From contig NZ_MZXW01000038.1 in assembly GCF_004123905.1 (NCBI RefSeq), forward strand, positions 1 through 64,000: DNA of 64,000 nucleotides, given 5' to 3'. This stretch comes from Bradyrhizobium betae (GTDB lineage: Bacteria; Pseudomonadota; Alphaproteobacteria; Rhizobiales; Xanthobacteraceae). A program made the translations under genes and the position numbers. The notes below the pieces were generated by a model. That model did no database searches. It saw nothing but the letters and a program-made list of their open reading frames with translations, and had not been told where the DNA came from. Shown in pieces: positions 1 to 9,247 of this stretch (position 1 is its first letter; every line of letters begins with the position of its first letter).

Positions 1-401
1 TTCGCCCACAACCCGTGGACCGCAAAGCCCGCGATAATCATCGAGTTCCGCGATCGTTAGTGCGAAGCCACATCAGCCGCAACGTGCCAGCACCCTAAAC
101 CTCCGTATTATTCGCCCGATCCCTTTTAGTTATCGAACACTTTTCCTGGTACGATTGGGCGGCTGCCTCAAATCTCCTATTGTCGCTCCCGGTCCGACAG
201 GCCCACGCGATTCATCGTTCAATAGATTGGCATCTTGAGGGTACCTGACAGCAGTGCTCGCGCGACAACGGAACTGGTGTGCAATGCCGAGACGCCGCTG
301 CTCTTCCACCATTCGAGCCGCTCTGGCAGGCAAGCGCCGCCGCTAGCGCGTGGGGCGGACCAGCGACAATCCACTGCCCCAATGTAATCCGCCGCTTGCC
401 T
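1..401. other. No recognisable gene
   Basis: Only short overlapping open frames with no recognisable family occur here. The stretch lies downstream of the porin stop codon at 402. I saw no tRNA, transposase fragment or strong terminator hairpin. Confidence 0.5.
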
Positions 402-1865
402 TCAGAACCGGAAGCGTAACCCGACCGTCGGAGCGACCGAGGCACGGTTGAGGAAGCCGTTCGCAAGGCCCCCACTGACCTGCGACCACATCACGCCGGC
501 ATAGGCGTCGTACTTCTTCGCAAACTGCCAATCGACTGCGACCGAGGCAGCATTCAGCGTGCCGTGGCAGTTCGCAAACGCCGTGGGGTTGGTGCAGTTG
601 ACGGGCGCACCGAAGGCCGGCTGGTCGTTGTAATAGTAGGCGCCGACCACGTGGAGATCGTCGGTGACGGCGTATTTCACGCCGGTCCAGACCACGTGGA
701 ACAGTTTGTCACCGGCGCTGAACGCGGTGTTGTTAATGTTGGTGTTGTTGATTGTCGTGCAGCCGGTGCAAACGAAGTCTCCGCCGATATCGATGAAGCC
801 GGTGCCGGGGGCGAAGGGGTTGCTGGGCGGTGCATATCGGATGAATTCGTACCCGCCAAACAGCTGCCAGGGCCCGCGCGTGTATTTGCCGACTAGCATC
901 AAGGCCGAGTTGTCGGAGAGCGTGGCGGTGAGAACCTGCGGCAGCACCGCCGGCAGCGTGTTGCCGGCGAGCCCCATCGCCACGGCATTCTGCGCGTAGC
1001 TGCCGATCGCGTCGAGCGAAAGCTTGCCTCCGGCGAGGTTGATGTCGCCGCCGACCTGGAGCTGATAGGTGCCGGTCGCGGCATTGTTCAGTTCGTAGCC
1101 ACCGAATTGCCAGAGTGCCGCCACCCTGAACTGATCGATGTCGACACGGTACTTCAGGGCCGTGCTGTGCCGGCAGGTTTCGGTGTTGCCCGCGCCGCAG
1201 GTCAGTCCCTGCCAGCCGAGCGGCGAAAAGGCATATGAGGCGCCCATTGGGTCATAGGCAAAAACCGCGTCCAGCGTGAGCGCGTTTTGCCGGAAGAGAG
1301 TCAACGTGCCGTAGGGAGAGCTGACGCCTGCATAGCCGACGGAATTATAAAATTGTCCGGCCCGGCTGGAATCGGCGTAGGAGTCCTGGCTGGTAAGCGG
1401 TATTCCGGCGTTCTGCGCCGCCGAGTGCGGCCCGTTCGGAAATCGAAGCGAATAGGGATCGAACCCGGCCTGCAGATCGAAAATGAAATCCCATCCGGGC
1501 GCGATCGGCTCCTTGCCCTTGATGCCGATGTTCGACTGGCTCAAGCCGTTCGGCCCGACATCCCAGCGCGGGCGGTTGCTGTACTTCTGGACGAGATAGT
1601 CCACGCCCGGGGCGGATGTCCCGCTGAACGGCGCGCCATGGCTGCGCCAGCTCACGCCGGTGTCGACGATGCCGTACACGGTGATACCGCTCGAAGTGAG
1701 CGCGCAGCTCGTCAGGAAAAAATCCTCGATGCTCCCGCACGCTGCCGGTTGCGAGGATATCGTCGCAGGCACGGCGGATCCGGTCTTTGTCACCATGGCG
1801 TCGTCGGCCGATGCTTCCCCGCAGCCCGCGAGAATCATTGCTGCGGCCATAGTGAGTTTTCTCAT
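402..1865 (-). CDS. Outer-membrane porin
   Basis: Probable trimeric beta-barrel porin of 487 residues for passive solute diffusion across the outer membrane. The start at 1865 is chosen because MRKLTMAAAMILAGCGEASA begins there as a signal peptide and GGAGGAG lies just upstream; an in-frame start 26 codons earlier lacks these. The mature part has the Gram-negative porin pattern: an early GITVYGIVDTGV strand, glycine- and aromatic-rich alternating strands throughout, and a C-terminal strand ending in GLRFRF with terminal Phe, the outer-membrane assembly signal. Cysteines (for example CTGC and CTNPTAFANC) are more numerous than usual and may form loop disulphides. It stands alone with its own upstream region. 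The signal peptide contains an LAGC that resembles a lipobox, but the barrel makes a porin far more likely. The substrate cannot be told from sequence. Confidence 0.88.
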   Translation of the reverse strand: MRKLTMAAAMILAGCGEASADDAMVTKTGSAVPATISSQPAACGSIEDFFLTSCALTSSGITVYGIVDTGVSWRSHGAPFSGTSAPGVDYLVQKYSNRPRWDVGPNGLSQSNIGIKGKEPIAPGWDFIFDLQAGFDPYSLRFPNGPHSAAQNAGIPLTSQDSYADSSRAGQFYNSVGYAGVSSPYGTLTLFRQNALTLDAVFAYDPMGASYAFSPLGWQGLTCGAGNTETCRHSTALKYRVDIDQFRVAALWQFGGYELNNAATGTYQLQVGGDINLAGGKLSLDAIGSYAQNAVAMGLAGNTLPAVLPQVLTATLSDNSALMLVGKYTRGPWQLFGGYEFIRYAPPSNPFAPGTGFIDIGGDFVCTGCTTINNTNINNTAFSAGDKLFHVVWTGVKYAVTDDLHVVGAYYYNDQPAFGAPVNCTNPTAFANCHGTLNAASVAVDWQFAKKYDAYAGVMWSQVSGGLANGFLNRASVAPTVGLRFRF

Positions 1866-2706
1866 GGCTCCTCCGACCACGTTGATATGCACGGTCGCGT
1901 GCTGTGCCAAGCTTACCCGCCCGGTTCTGGAACTTTGGATCACGACAAGATCGAAGCAACGCTACCGCACGGATCGTTCCTGGTAAATTGCAGACGGGCA
2001 ACACCACGACCTCCAAACGTCCGTTTGGTCGTGGTCCCTTCAGAGATCCGTCGGGCCCATCTGCTCGCGATCCAGCCGCCAGATAGCTATGGACCCCGCT
2101 CCGCGTGCCTCGCCGATCGTGAGCCGGACGGACACGCAGATTTGGTGCGGCTTCGCCGCTTGCTGGATCGCGCGGCGATCTTCACCGTGTCGACGCACAA
2201 GTCATAGCTCACAGGTAGCGACTATTTCCTTCCAGGCTTAGGCTTGTCTGGCCGGGGTAGATCTGGCCGCGTCACCAGCGACGTCCGCTTAGGGCGGCAC
2301 AAGCTGACATGGGCCACACGGAAAAACGTCTGCCATCGGCGAACAAGAGGTGACCACGGAGCTCCGCGGCGGCAGTCGAAAGACGTCAGGGCAAGCCTCA
2401 CGACGTGACGCTCTCGACATACCGTTTCCACTGTCCTGTTTGGCTAATCCACTGAATATTCAGAAGAATTACGCGCGCTGTCATAGCATGGAAAATAAAA
2501 TCAAGTTCGTTGAGATGCACCCCTCGCAGTTTGAAGATGCTGCCAGGCCAACAGCACTGAGCGGGGTCTCACATGAAGATAAGAGCAGTCCATGCAGCCG
2601 TGCGCATTCTCGACGCAGAGTGTATTGCCTGCGCCTTCGGCGTCCCGGGCGCCGCGATCAATCCGCCGCGCTCGGAATCCAGAAAGCGCGACTTGCCTAG
2701 TCCGGA
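1866..2706. other. Intergenic region with a strong dyad upstream of the porin
   Basis: About 840 bases between the porin start and the Crp-like gene, with no recognisable coding sequence. It holds an inverted repeat at 2003-2035 (ACCACGACC pairing with GGTCGTGGT, then AAACG pairing with CGTTT round a 2-nt loop), about 140 bases upstream of the porin start. A perfect 12-bp palindrome, CTGAATATTCAG, lies at 2452-2463. Either could be an operator; neither is assigned. Confidence 0.45.
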
Positions 2707-3443
2707 TTGCCTGCGGTGATTCGTGGCGGCGAAATTGGTAATCGCCTTCTGGCAGCGCTGGCTCCAGCAGATTTCGGTCTGCTGGTGCCCGGCTTAGAGA
2801 TGATCGGGCTCGATCAGGACGCGGTCCTCTCGCAAGCGGGCGAACAGATCGAGCACGTGTTCTTCCCTCATAGCGGCGCCGTTTCGCTGATGATCGACAT
2901 GGCGAACGGGCAGACGGTTGCCACCGCCGCAGTTGGGCGCGAGGGAGCAGTAGGGGTTCTTTCCGTGCTAGGGCCGTCACCTTCAGCCAGCACCGCCATC
3001 GTTCGTGCGGCGGGCACCGCCTCGCGGATCTCCGCACGGCGATTTCAGGCCGCGTTCAACCGGAGCCCTGCGATCCGGCACGCAATCCAGATGCACTGAG
3101 GGCGATGCTGATTCAGTTTCAGTTCGGCATGGCCTGCAATGCGCTGCATCCCGCCCAGGCCCGCATGGCGCGCTGGCTGCTCCTTCTTCGCGACCGCGTA
3201 GACCACGACGTCCTCCCGCTCACCCATGAGGCGCTGTCGCAAATGCTCGGTCTGCGACGAACGACGGTGACGCTCCTGATGCGCAATCTGCGCGACTCCG
3301 GAGCGATCAGATCTGACCGACGAGGCCAGATCGAGATCGAGCGGTCGCGGCTGGCGGCGGCGGCGTGCGAATGCCACGATACCGTGCGCCTCGTGGTCGA
3401 GGGAATTTTCGCGATGAATACGTTGTGCGGGGTGATGCAGTAG
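2707..3443 (+). pseudogene. Crp/Fnr-family regulator, frameshifted
   Basis: The first half (2707-3099, TTG start) encodes the cyclic-nucleotide-binding-like beta barrel (ALAPADFGLLVPGLEMI, AGEQIEHVFFPHSGAVSLM). The second half (3105-3443) continues in another frame with the C-terminal winged helix (LTHEALSQMLGLRRTTVTLL). The two join logically near 3096, where ATGCAC is followed directly by a stop; one extra base there would restore reading through AMLIQFQFGMACNAL. So a single-base loss breaks a gene of about 245 codons. It is either a recent pseudogene or a sequencing error. The family usually acts as a global DNA-binding regulator without binding cAMP. The TTG start is uncertain. Confidence 0.75.
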
Positions 3444-3795
3444 GTGAATCGGATGCCATCTGAGCCGTTCCGCGCGGCCCAAGCGGTGCTGAACTCAAGC
3501 CCGCTTCGCCGGAAAGGAAGAGCCGGTCGTGACCCAAACTCCGACCAGGAACGCGACGAAGAGCGACTGCAGCGGCGCCTTAACTGTCACTTCGCGCAAA
3601 AAGTGGGGCGGTTGAGGCAATGCGGGCCCTAAGCCTCGCCTAAGTCTAGCAGGGCAGCGTGGTCAGGTGCGGTCCGCAGCGCGTTAACGCCTCGGTGGGC
3701 TTCGTGGTCGCCCAAGGCCCCGCCGAGACGATTTCACTCGGTGGGGGCACTTGTTCAACGCGATCGTCAACCGTCCAATCGCTTCGCTGTTAGCC
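3444..3795. other. Intergenic region with an orphan CCTAAG tandem box
   Basis: No convincing gene. The notable element is CCTAAG-CCTCG-CCTAAG at 3628-3644, two hexamers with an 11-base period. It is the same box found twice between the COG4705 gene and the two-component system at 14.2 kb. The sequence after it (a degenerate GGCAGCGTGGTCA) also resembles that following the 14263 copy, so this may be a promoter remnant whose gene is lost. Confidence 0.5.
3628..3644 (+). promoter_or_regulatory. Orphan tandem response-regulator box
   Basis: Two direct CCTAAG hexamers separated by 5 bases (11-base period), identical in layout to the boxes at 14214-14230 and 14263-14279. Such spacing is typical of OmpR/PmrA-class dimers. 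No plausible gene starts directly downstream. Confidence 0.45.
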
Positions 3796-4740
3796 CTACC
3801 GAGATCCGCCTTCAGTGAGACTATCAACGGCCTTAGCGATCTCGTTCCGAAGCCAGGCGTGCGCGGGCTGATTGTCCAATCTGCGAAGCCAAAGCATCGA
3901 CGTTTCGATCGCCTTGGGAGGGCGCGCGAGCCCCCGGTATGCCAGCTCACGGGACCGAGTCATCTCGATGGCGACCTTCAGGGGGAGGACGCACACGAAC
4001 TCCGAAGTAGCGAGAATGCGCGCAGCGGACAAAATGGGAGCACGTATTCCGGTCTGCCGTTTCGGCCTGGCAGAAGTCTCGGTGCCCGTCGTCTCGTTCC
4101 CGAATTGCGCGGACGATATTTCCAAATGCCTGGCGTCGGCGAGCGCCTCTTTGGAGACTAACTCATCTTTCGACAAGGGATGGTCCCGGCGCATGACCGC
4201 GACGAATTCGTCTTGGAGCAGTCGCTTCCGCGTGAAACGCTCGGCGTTGACATCGGACGCACCGACCGAGAGATGCAATTCGCTTCGATCGAGGAGGTCG
4301 AGAACGTTCAGGGTTCCGCTCGGGCGAAAATCCAACCTTAGCCCGGGGGCCAGCTTGGCAACGTTCGCCGCAATCCGAGCGACGAGCACGATGGCCGCAT
4401 AGTTATCGACGGCGACTTTGAAGGACTGAGTTGCCGTGCCGGGTTCGAATTCATCTGGTTCAAGCGCTTCCTGCAAACCGTCCATCGCCGCTCGGACAGG
4501 CATCGTAAGCTGTTCCGCGCGGGGCGTGGGCATCATGCCGAGCGGCCCGCGGACGAACAGTTCGTCCTTCAGCATGTGTCGGAGGCGTTTCAGCGCGTGG
4601 CTTACGGCGGGCTGGCTAAGGCCCAGTCGCTTTCCAGCTCGGGTCGTCGATCTTTCCCGCATCACAGCGTCGAAGACCACCAACAGATTGAGGTCGATCG
4701 ACGCGAGGCGAGGAGCCGACTTCTTCACTGGGCGCTCCAT
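3796..4740 (-). CDS. LysR-family transcriptional regulator
   Basis: A 314-residue LysR-type regulator. The N-terminal winged helix-turn-helix spans about residues 15-75 (NLLVVFDAVMRERSTTRAGK, then LGLSQPAVSHALKRLR), and the C-terminal periplasmic-binding-like effector domain spans about 100-300. The opening resembles the NodD/LinR-like subgroup. The gene is divergent from the RND efflux operon starting at 4888. The 147-base gap contains an AGATA-N11-TATCT dyad, the classical T-N11-A LysR box, so it probably controls the pump genes and itself. The inducer is unknown. Confidence 0.9.
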   Translation of the reverse strand: MERPVKKSAPRLASIDLNLLVVFDAVMRERSTTRAGKRLGLSQPAVSHALKRLRHMLKDELFVRGPLGMMPTPRAEQLTMPVRAAMDGLQEALEPDEFEPGTATQSFKVAVDNYAAIVLVARIAANVAKLAPGLRLDFRPSGTLNVLDLLDRSELHLSVGASDVNAERFTRKRLLQDEFVAVMRRDHPLSKDELVSKEALADARHLEISSAQFGNETTGTETSARPKRQTGIRAPILSAARILATSEFVCVLPLKVAIEMTRSRELAYRGLARPPKAIETSMLWLRRLDNQPAHAWLRNEIAKAVDSLTEGGSR

Positions 4741-4787
4741 AATTCGGGATAGCCATGTCCGAATGACGAGAATGCATTACCTTAATT

Positions 4788-4808
4788 AGATAGGCAACGT
4801 TATTATCT
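4788..4808. promoter_or_regulatory. Putative LysR box (T-N11-A dyad)
   Basis: AGATA at 4788-4792 and TATCT at 4804-4808 form an inverted repeat separated by 11 bases in the divergent LysR/RND promoter region. The spacing fits the family consensus T-N11-A. It lies 80 bases before the RND start. Confidence 0.55.
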
Positions 4809-4887
4809 CGAGTGTTGAGTGTGAACCTCGGCGTCGGAATTGGATCGACCCACCCCCGATCCGTTCCGCCATCGGCAGGAGATTCGA

Positions 4888-7800
4888 ATGATCGCAATCG
4901 TGCGGCTCGCCCTCGCGCGACCTTACACGTTCGTGGTGATGGCCGTGCTGATCATGATCTTCGGCACGACGGCCGCACTGCGCACCCCGACGGACATCTT
5001 CCCCAACATCAATATTCCCGTTGTCAGCGTCGTGTTCAGCTACACCGGGTTGCCGGCCGACGATATGGCCGGCCGTATCGTCACCTTTTACGAACGCTCT
5101 CTGCCGAACAGCGTCAATGACATCGAGCACATCGAATCCCAGTCGATCGTCAACTACGGCATCATCAAGATCTTCTTCCAGCCGACGGTGAACATCAACG
5201 CCGCGCTGGCGCAGGTCAACGGCATGTCGCAGACCGTGCTGAAGCAGATGCCGCCGGGCATCACGCCGCCGTTGATCCTCTCCTTCAACGCTTCGAGCGT
5301 CCCAATCCTGCAACTCGCGCTGTCGAGCTCCCAAATGTCGGAGACGCAGGTCTACGATTCTGCGCTCAACTTCATCAGGCCGGCCTTGGCGCCCGTGCCC
5401 GGCGCGACGCTGCCGCTGCCGTTCGGCGGCAAGGTGAGGCAGGTGCAGGCGGATCTCAATCAGCGGGCGCTGCACCAGTACGGCGTCTCTGCGAACGACG
5501 TGATCAACGCGCTCTCGCTGCAGAATCTGATCACCCCGGTCGGAACGCAGAAGATCGGCTCCTACGAATACACTGTGAATCTGAACGACTCGCCGAAAGC
5601 CATCGACGCCTTCAATAATCTTCCGATCAAGACGGTGAACGGCACCGTGGTCTACATGAGAGACGTGGCCTACGTTCACGACGGCAATCCGCCACAGACC
5701 AACGCGGTCCGGGTCAACGGCGCCAGCGCCGTGCTGTTGACGGTCATGAAGGCCGGCGTGAGCTCGACGCTCGACATCATCAACAACGTCAAGGCGCTGT
5801 TGCCGTCGATCTCGAAGACATTGCCGAGCAGTCTCAAGCTGATCCCCGTCGGCGACCAGTCGGTCTATGTCACCGACGCCGTCTCCAGTGTGGTCAAGGA
5901 GGGCATCATCGCTGCAGTCCTCACCGGCATGATGATCCTGCTGTTTCTCGGCAGCTGGCGGTCCACGCTGATCATCACGCTTTCGATTCCGCTCGCCATC
6001 CTGGCCGCGCTGGCGGGCCTCTCGGTCCTCGGAGAGACCATCAACGTGATGACGCTCGGCGGGCTTGCGCTCGCGGTGGGCATCCTGGTCGACGATGCCA
6101 CGGTCACGATCGAGAACATCAATTGGCACATGGAGCAGGGCAAGGCCATCGAGCCGGCCATCCTGGACGGTGCCCGGCAGATCGTGGTGCCGGCGACGGT
6201 GTCGCTGCTCTGCATCTGCATCGCGTTCGTTCCGATGTTCGGCCTGGGCGGTGTCGCCGGCTATCTGTTCCGGCCGCTCGCCGAAGCCGTGATCCTGGCG
6301 CTCGCGGCCTCCTACGTGCTGTCGCGCACCCTGGTGCCGACGATGGCCAACTATCTGCTGCGCAATCACCGGATCCATCACGGCGGCGAGGGCGCCGGCG
6401 CGCCGCCATCACGGAACCCTTTCACCCGGTTCCAGCGCGGCTTTGAACGGATGTTCGAGGGTGTTCGCGCGCGCTACCGCGGCCTGCTACAGCTTTGCCT
6501 CACGAACCGCGTCAAAGTCATCGCCGGCTTCCTGATCGTCAGCGCCCTGTCGTTCGGACTGGCGCCATATCTCGGACAGGACTTCTTTCCGACGGTGGAC
6601 GCCGGCCAGATCAAGCTTCACATCCGGGCCGCGACGGGGACCCGGATCGAGCAGACGGTCAGTCTCAGCGACAAGGTCAGCGCCGAGATCCAGAAGATCA
6701 TTCCGAAGAACGAGATCGGAGGCATCGTCAGCAACGTCGGTCTCAGCGTCAGCGGCATCAACATGGCCTACAACAATTCCGGCACGATCGGCGTCGGCGA
6801 CGCCGACATCCTGATCAGCCTCAATCCCAATCACGCGCCGACCGACGACTACATCAGAACCATGCGGGAGAAGCTGCCGCAGCAATTCCCGGGCACGTCC
6901 TTCGCGTTCCTTCCCGCCGACATCGTCAGCCAGGTGCTGAATTTCGGTGTGCCGGCGCCGATCGACGTACAGGTCGCCGGCAGGGATCTGGCCGCCAACC
7001 GCACTTACGCCAACGCGCTATTGACCCGGATCAAGGCGATCCCCGGCATTGCCGATGCGCGCATCGAGCAGGCGTTCCAGCAGCCGACACTCGACGTCAA
7101 TGTCGACCGGTCGTTGGCCTCGCTGGCGGGTCTCAGCGAAAAGGACGTCGCGACGGCCATGCTCACCACGCTGTCCGGAAGCTCCCAATCGTCGCCGACC
7201 TACTGGCTGGATCCGAAGAGTGGAGTGTCCTATGCGGTCTCGATCCAGACACCGCAACGCGACATCGACACCATGGCTGGGCTTAAGAACATTCCGGTCA
7301 CCTCAAGCACGGGAGCGAACACGCAGTTGCTCGGCGGCATCGCCGACGTTGCGCGCAGCCGCAGCGATGCCGTGGTCTCGCACTACAACGTCTCTCCGGT
7401 CATCGACATCTACGCCACGCCGCAGGGCCGCGATCTGGGCGCGCTCGCTGCCGATATCCGGAAATCGATCGACGATACCGCAAACGACCTCCCGAAGGGA
7501 GCCAGCGTGGCGCTGCGCGGCCAGGTGAGCACGATGACCAGCGCGTACCGGCAGCTCTTCGTCGGACTGGCCGCCGCCATCGTGCTGATCTACCTCCTCA
7601 TCGTCATCAACTTCCAGTCCTGGCTCGATCCGTTCGTCATCGTGATGGCCCTGCCGACCGCGCTCGCCGGCATCGTCTGGATGCTGTTCGGCACGGGCAC
7701 CACGTTGTCGGTGCCGGCGCTGACCGGCGCGATCATGTGCATGGGCGTCGCGACCGCCAACAGCATTTTGGTCATCAGTTTTGCGCGAGAGCGCATGGCG

Positions 7801-8058
7801 GAGGGCGCGGGCGCGTTCGAGGCCGCGTTCGACGCGGGAAGTTCGCGGTTCCGCCCGGTGCTGATGACCGCGCTTGCGATGGTCATCGGTATGCTTCCGA
7901 TGGCGATCGAGCCCGGCCAGAACGCGCCGCTGGGGCGCGCGGTCATCGGCGGACTCGTGTTCGCGACCTGCGCCACGCTTTTCCTGGTGCCGACCATCTT
8001 CAGCCTGGCGCACGGCGGGCATCGACGCGCCTCGCCCGAGACAACTTCAACGGATTGA
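4888..8058 (+). CDS. RND efflux permease (HAE1-type, AcrB-like)
   Basis: An inner-membrane proton-driven drug efflux pump of 1056 residues, the usual AcrB-like length. The start at 4888 follows AGGAG and gives the typical first helix MIAIVRLALARPYTFVVMA. Two halves of transmembrane helices enclose large periplasmic loops. The paired helix-4 aspartates of the proton relay are present at residues 402-403 (GILVDD). The helix-10 lysine of AcrB, however, appears to be Ala957 (TAN where AcrB has AKN), suggesting a subfamily with an altered relay. It is the first gene of a tight plus-strand operon with its adaptor 12 bases downstream. No outer-membrane channel gene is adjacent, so it may borrow one. 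Expression is likely controlled by the divergent LysR and perhaps the distal MarR. Substrates cannot be predicted. Confidence 0.93.
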   Translation: MIAIVRLALARPYTFVVMAVLIMIFGTTAALRTPTDIFPNINIPVVSVVFSYTGLPADDMAGRIVTFYERSLPNSVNDIEHIESQSIVNYGIIKIFFQPTVNINAALAQVNGMSQTVLKQMPPGITPPLILSFNASSVPILQLALSSSQMSETQVYDSALNFIRPALAPVPGATLPLPFGGKVRQVQADLNQRALHQYGVSANDVINALSLQNLITPVGTQKIGSYEYTVNLNDSPKAIDAFNNLPIKTVNGTVVYMRDVAYVHDGNPPQTNAVRVNGASAVLLTVMKAGVSSTLDIINNVKALLPSISKTLPSSLKLIPVGDQSVYVTDAVSSVVKEGIIAAVLTGMMILLFLGSWRSTLIITLSIPLAILAALAGLSVLGETINVMTLGGLALAVGILVDDATVTIENINWHMEQGKAIEPAILDGARQIVVPATVSLLCICIAFVPMFGLGGVAGYLFRPLAEAVILALAASYVLSRTLVPTMANYLLRNHRIHHGGEGAGAPPSRNPFTRFQRGFERMFEGVRARYRGLLQLCLTNRVKVIAGFLIVSALSFGLAPYLGQDFFPTVDAGQIKLHIRAATGTRIEQTVSLSDKVSAEIQKIIPKNEIGGIVSNVGLSVSGINMAYNNSGTIGVGDADILISLNPNHAPTDDYIRTMREKLPQQFPGTSFAFLPADIVSQVLNFGVPAPIDVQVAGRDLAANRTYANALLTRIKAIPGIADARIEQAFQQPTLDVNVDRSLASLAGLSEKDVATAMLTTLSGSSQSSPTYWLDPKSGVSYAVSIQTPQRDIDTMAGLKNIPVTSSTGANTQLLGGIADVARSRSDAVVSHYNVSPVIDIYATPQGRDLGALAADIRKSIDDTANDLPKGASVALRGQVSTMTSAYRQLFVGLAAAIVLIYLLIVINFQSWLDPFVIVMALPTALAGIVWMLFGTGTTLSVPALTGAIMCMGVATANSILVISFARERMAEGAGAFEAAFDAGSSRFRPVLMTALAMVIGMLPMAIEPGQNAPLGRAVIGGLVFATCATLFLVPTIFSLAHGGHRRASPETTSTD

Positions 8059-8070
8059 GCGGAGCGACCG

Positions 8071-9228
8071 ATGTCGACGGATGGCGTTGAAATTCCCGCA
8101 AAACGAGGCCTGCTGACCATTGCCGGTGCCGTCCTTGCACTTGCCGGGATTATCGCAGGCTACGGCTTCATTAGCCGGGCGCAGAGCAAGCAGGAGGTCG
8201 TGGACTGGACGAGCCAGCAGACGACCGCAACGGTTTCGCTGGCATCATTCATTCCGACGCCGCCGAACCAAATACTGACGCTGCCGGGCAACGTCCAGCC
8301 CTTCAACAAGGCCGCGATCTACGCACGGGTGAACGGCTACCTGAAGAGCTGGGAACACGACATCGGAACGCCGGTCCATGCCGGCCAGGCGCTGGCGAAC
8401 ATTGATGCGCCCGATCTCGACCAGCAGCTCAGCCAGGCCAAGGCGACTTTGGCAAGCGTGCGCGCCAATTTGCAGATCGCGAATCTGACAGCCTCGCGCA
8501 ACAATGTCCTGCTTCAGAAACAGATCGTCGCGCAGCAGCTCGCCGACCAGACCGACGCGGACGCCAAGGCGAAGGAGGCCGTCGTCGATGCCAACGAGGC
8601 CAACGTCAAGCAGCTCGAGGCGATGCAGTCGTTCAAGACGCTGGCGGCTCCCTTCGATGGCATCGTAACGGCGCGCAACGTCGAGATCGGCATGCTGATC
8701 TCCTCGGGAGGCGCAGGACAGCCCCTGTTCGAGGTGTCGGACCTTCACAAGGTCCGCATCTACGTGCAGGTGCCGCAGTCCTTCTCAGCCGGGCTGAAGC
8801 AGGGAATGGCCGCCACCTTCGAGATGCCGCAGTACCCTGGTGTCCAGTTCGACGCGACGCTATCGCACATCTCGAAGTCGATCAACAGCACCTCCCACAG
8901 CATGCAGGTCGAGCTGCAGGCCAACAACGCGGATGGCAAGTTCTTCGGTGGCGCCTATTGCAACGTGCACTTTCAGATTCCATCGGATCCCAACCATCTC
9001 CGGCTTCCGTCAACGGCGCTCGTCGTCAATGACAAGGGCGCGCAGGTTGCGATCCTCGATGCCAACAACAAGGTGGTGCTGAAGAGCGTCCAGCTTGGCC
9101 GCGACTTCGGGGATAGCGTGGAGATCCTTGCCGGTCTCACGGCATCCGATCGCGTCGTGAACAATCCTCCGGAGACGCTCGCGAACGGCGATTTAGTTCA
9201 GATCGCCGCTGCGCCAGCGTCATCCTGA
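8071..9228 (+). CDS. RND efflux periplasmic adaptor subunit
   Basis: A membrane-fusion protein of 385 residues that links the RND permease to an outer-membrane channel. An N-terminal anchor or signal helix spans about residues 12-34 (LLTIAGAVLALAGIIAGYGF). It is followed by the lipoyl/barrel-sandwich half-motif (ARVNGYLKSWEHDIGTPVHA), a helical hairpin around residues 110-190, the returning lipoyl half (LAAPFDGIVTARNVEIGMLI) and a C-terminal beta barrel. There is no lipobox cysteine, so it is probably anchored by the helix. It lies 12 bases after the permease and is co-transcribed. Confidence 0.92.
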   Translation: MSTDGVEIPAKRGLLTIAGAVLALAGIIAGYGFISRAQSKQEVVDWTSQQTTATVSLASFIPTPPNQILTLPGNVQPFNKAAIYARVNGYLKSWEHDIGTPVHAGQALANIDAPDLDQQLSQAKATLASVRANLQIANLTASRNNVLLQKQIVAQQLADQTDADAKAKEAVVDANEANVKQLEAMQSFKTLAAPFDGIVTARNVEIGMLISSGGAGQPLFEVSDLHKVRIYVQVPQSFSAGLKQGMAATFEMPQYPGVQFDATLSHISKSINSTSHSMQVELQANNADGKFFGGAYCNVHFQIPSDPNHLRLPSTALVVNDKGAQVAILDANNKVVLKSVQLGRDFGDSVEILAGLTASDRVVNNPPETLANGDLVQIAAAPASS

Positions 9229-9247
9229 TGTCCGGACGGAGATCGTC

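Noticed and set aside
1287..2207. Long open frame opposite the porin
   Set aside because: Antisense shadow of the porin with Arg-rich composition and no family; the porin strand has signal peptide, ribosome site and barrel pattern.
4786..6381. 531-codon minus-strand frame over the RND permease
   Set aside because: Composition dominated by Arg, Asp and His, typical of the reverse frame of a GC-rich gene; no domain.
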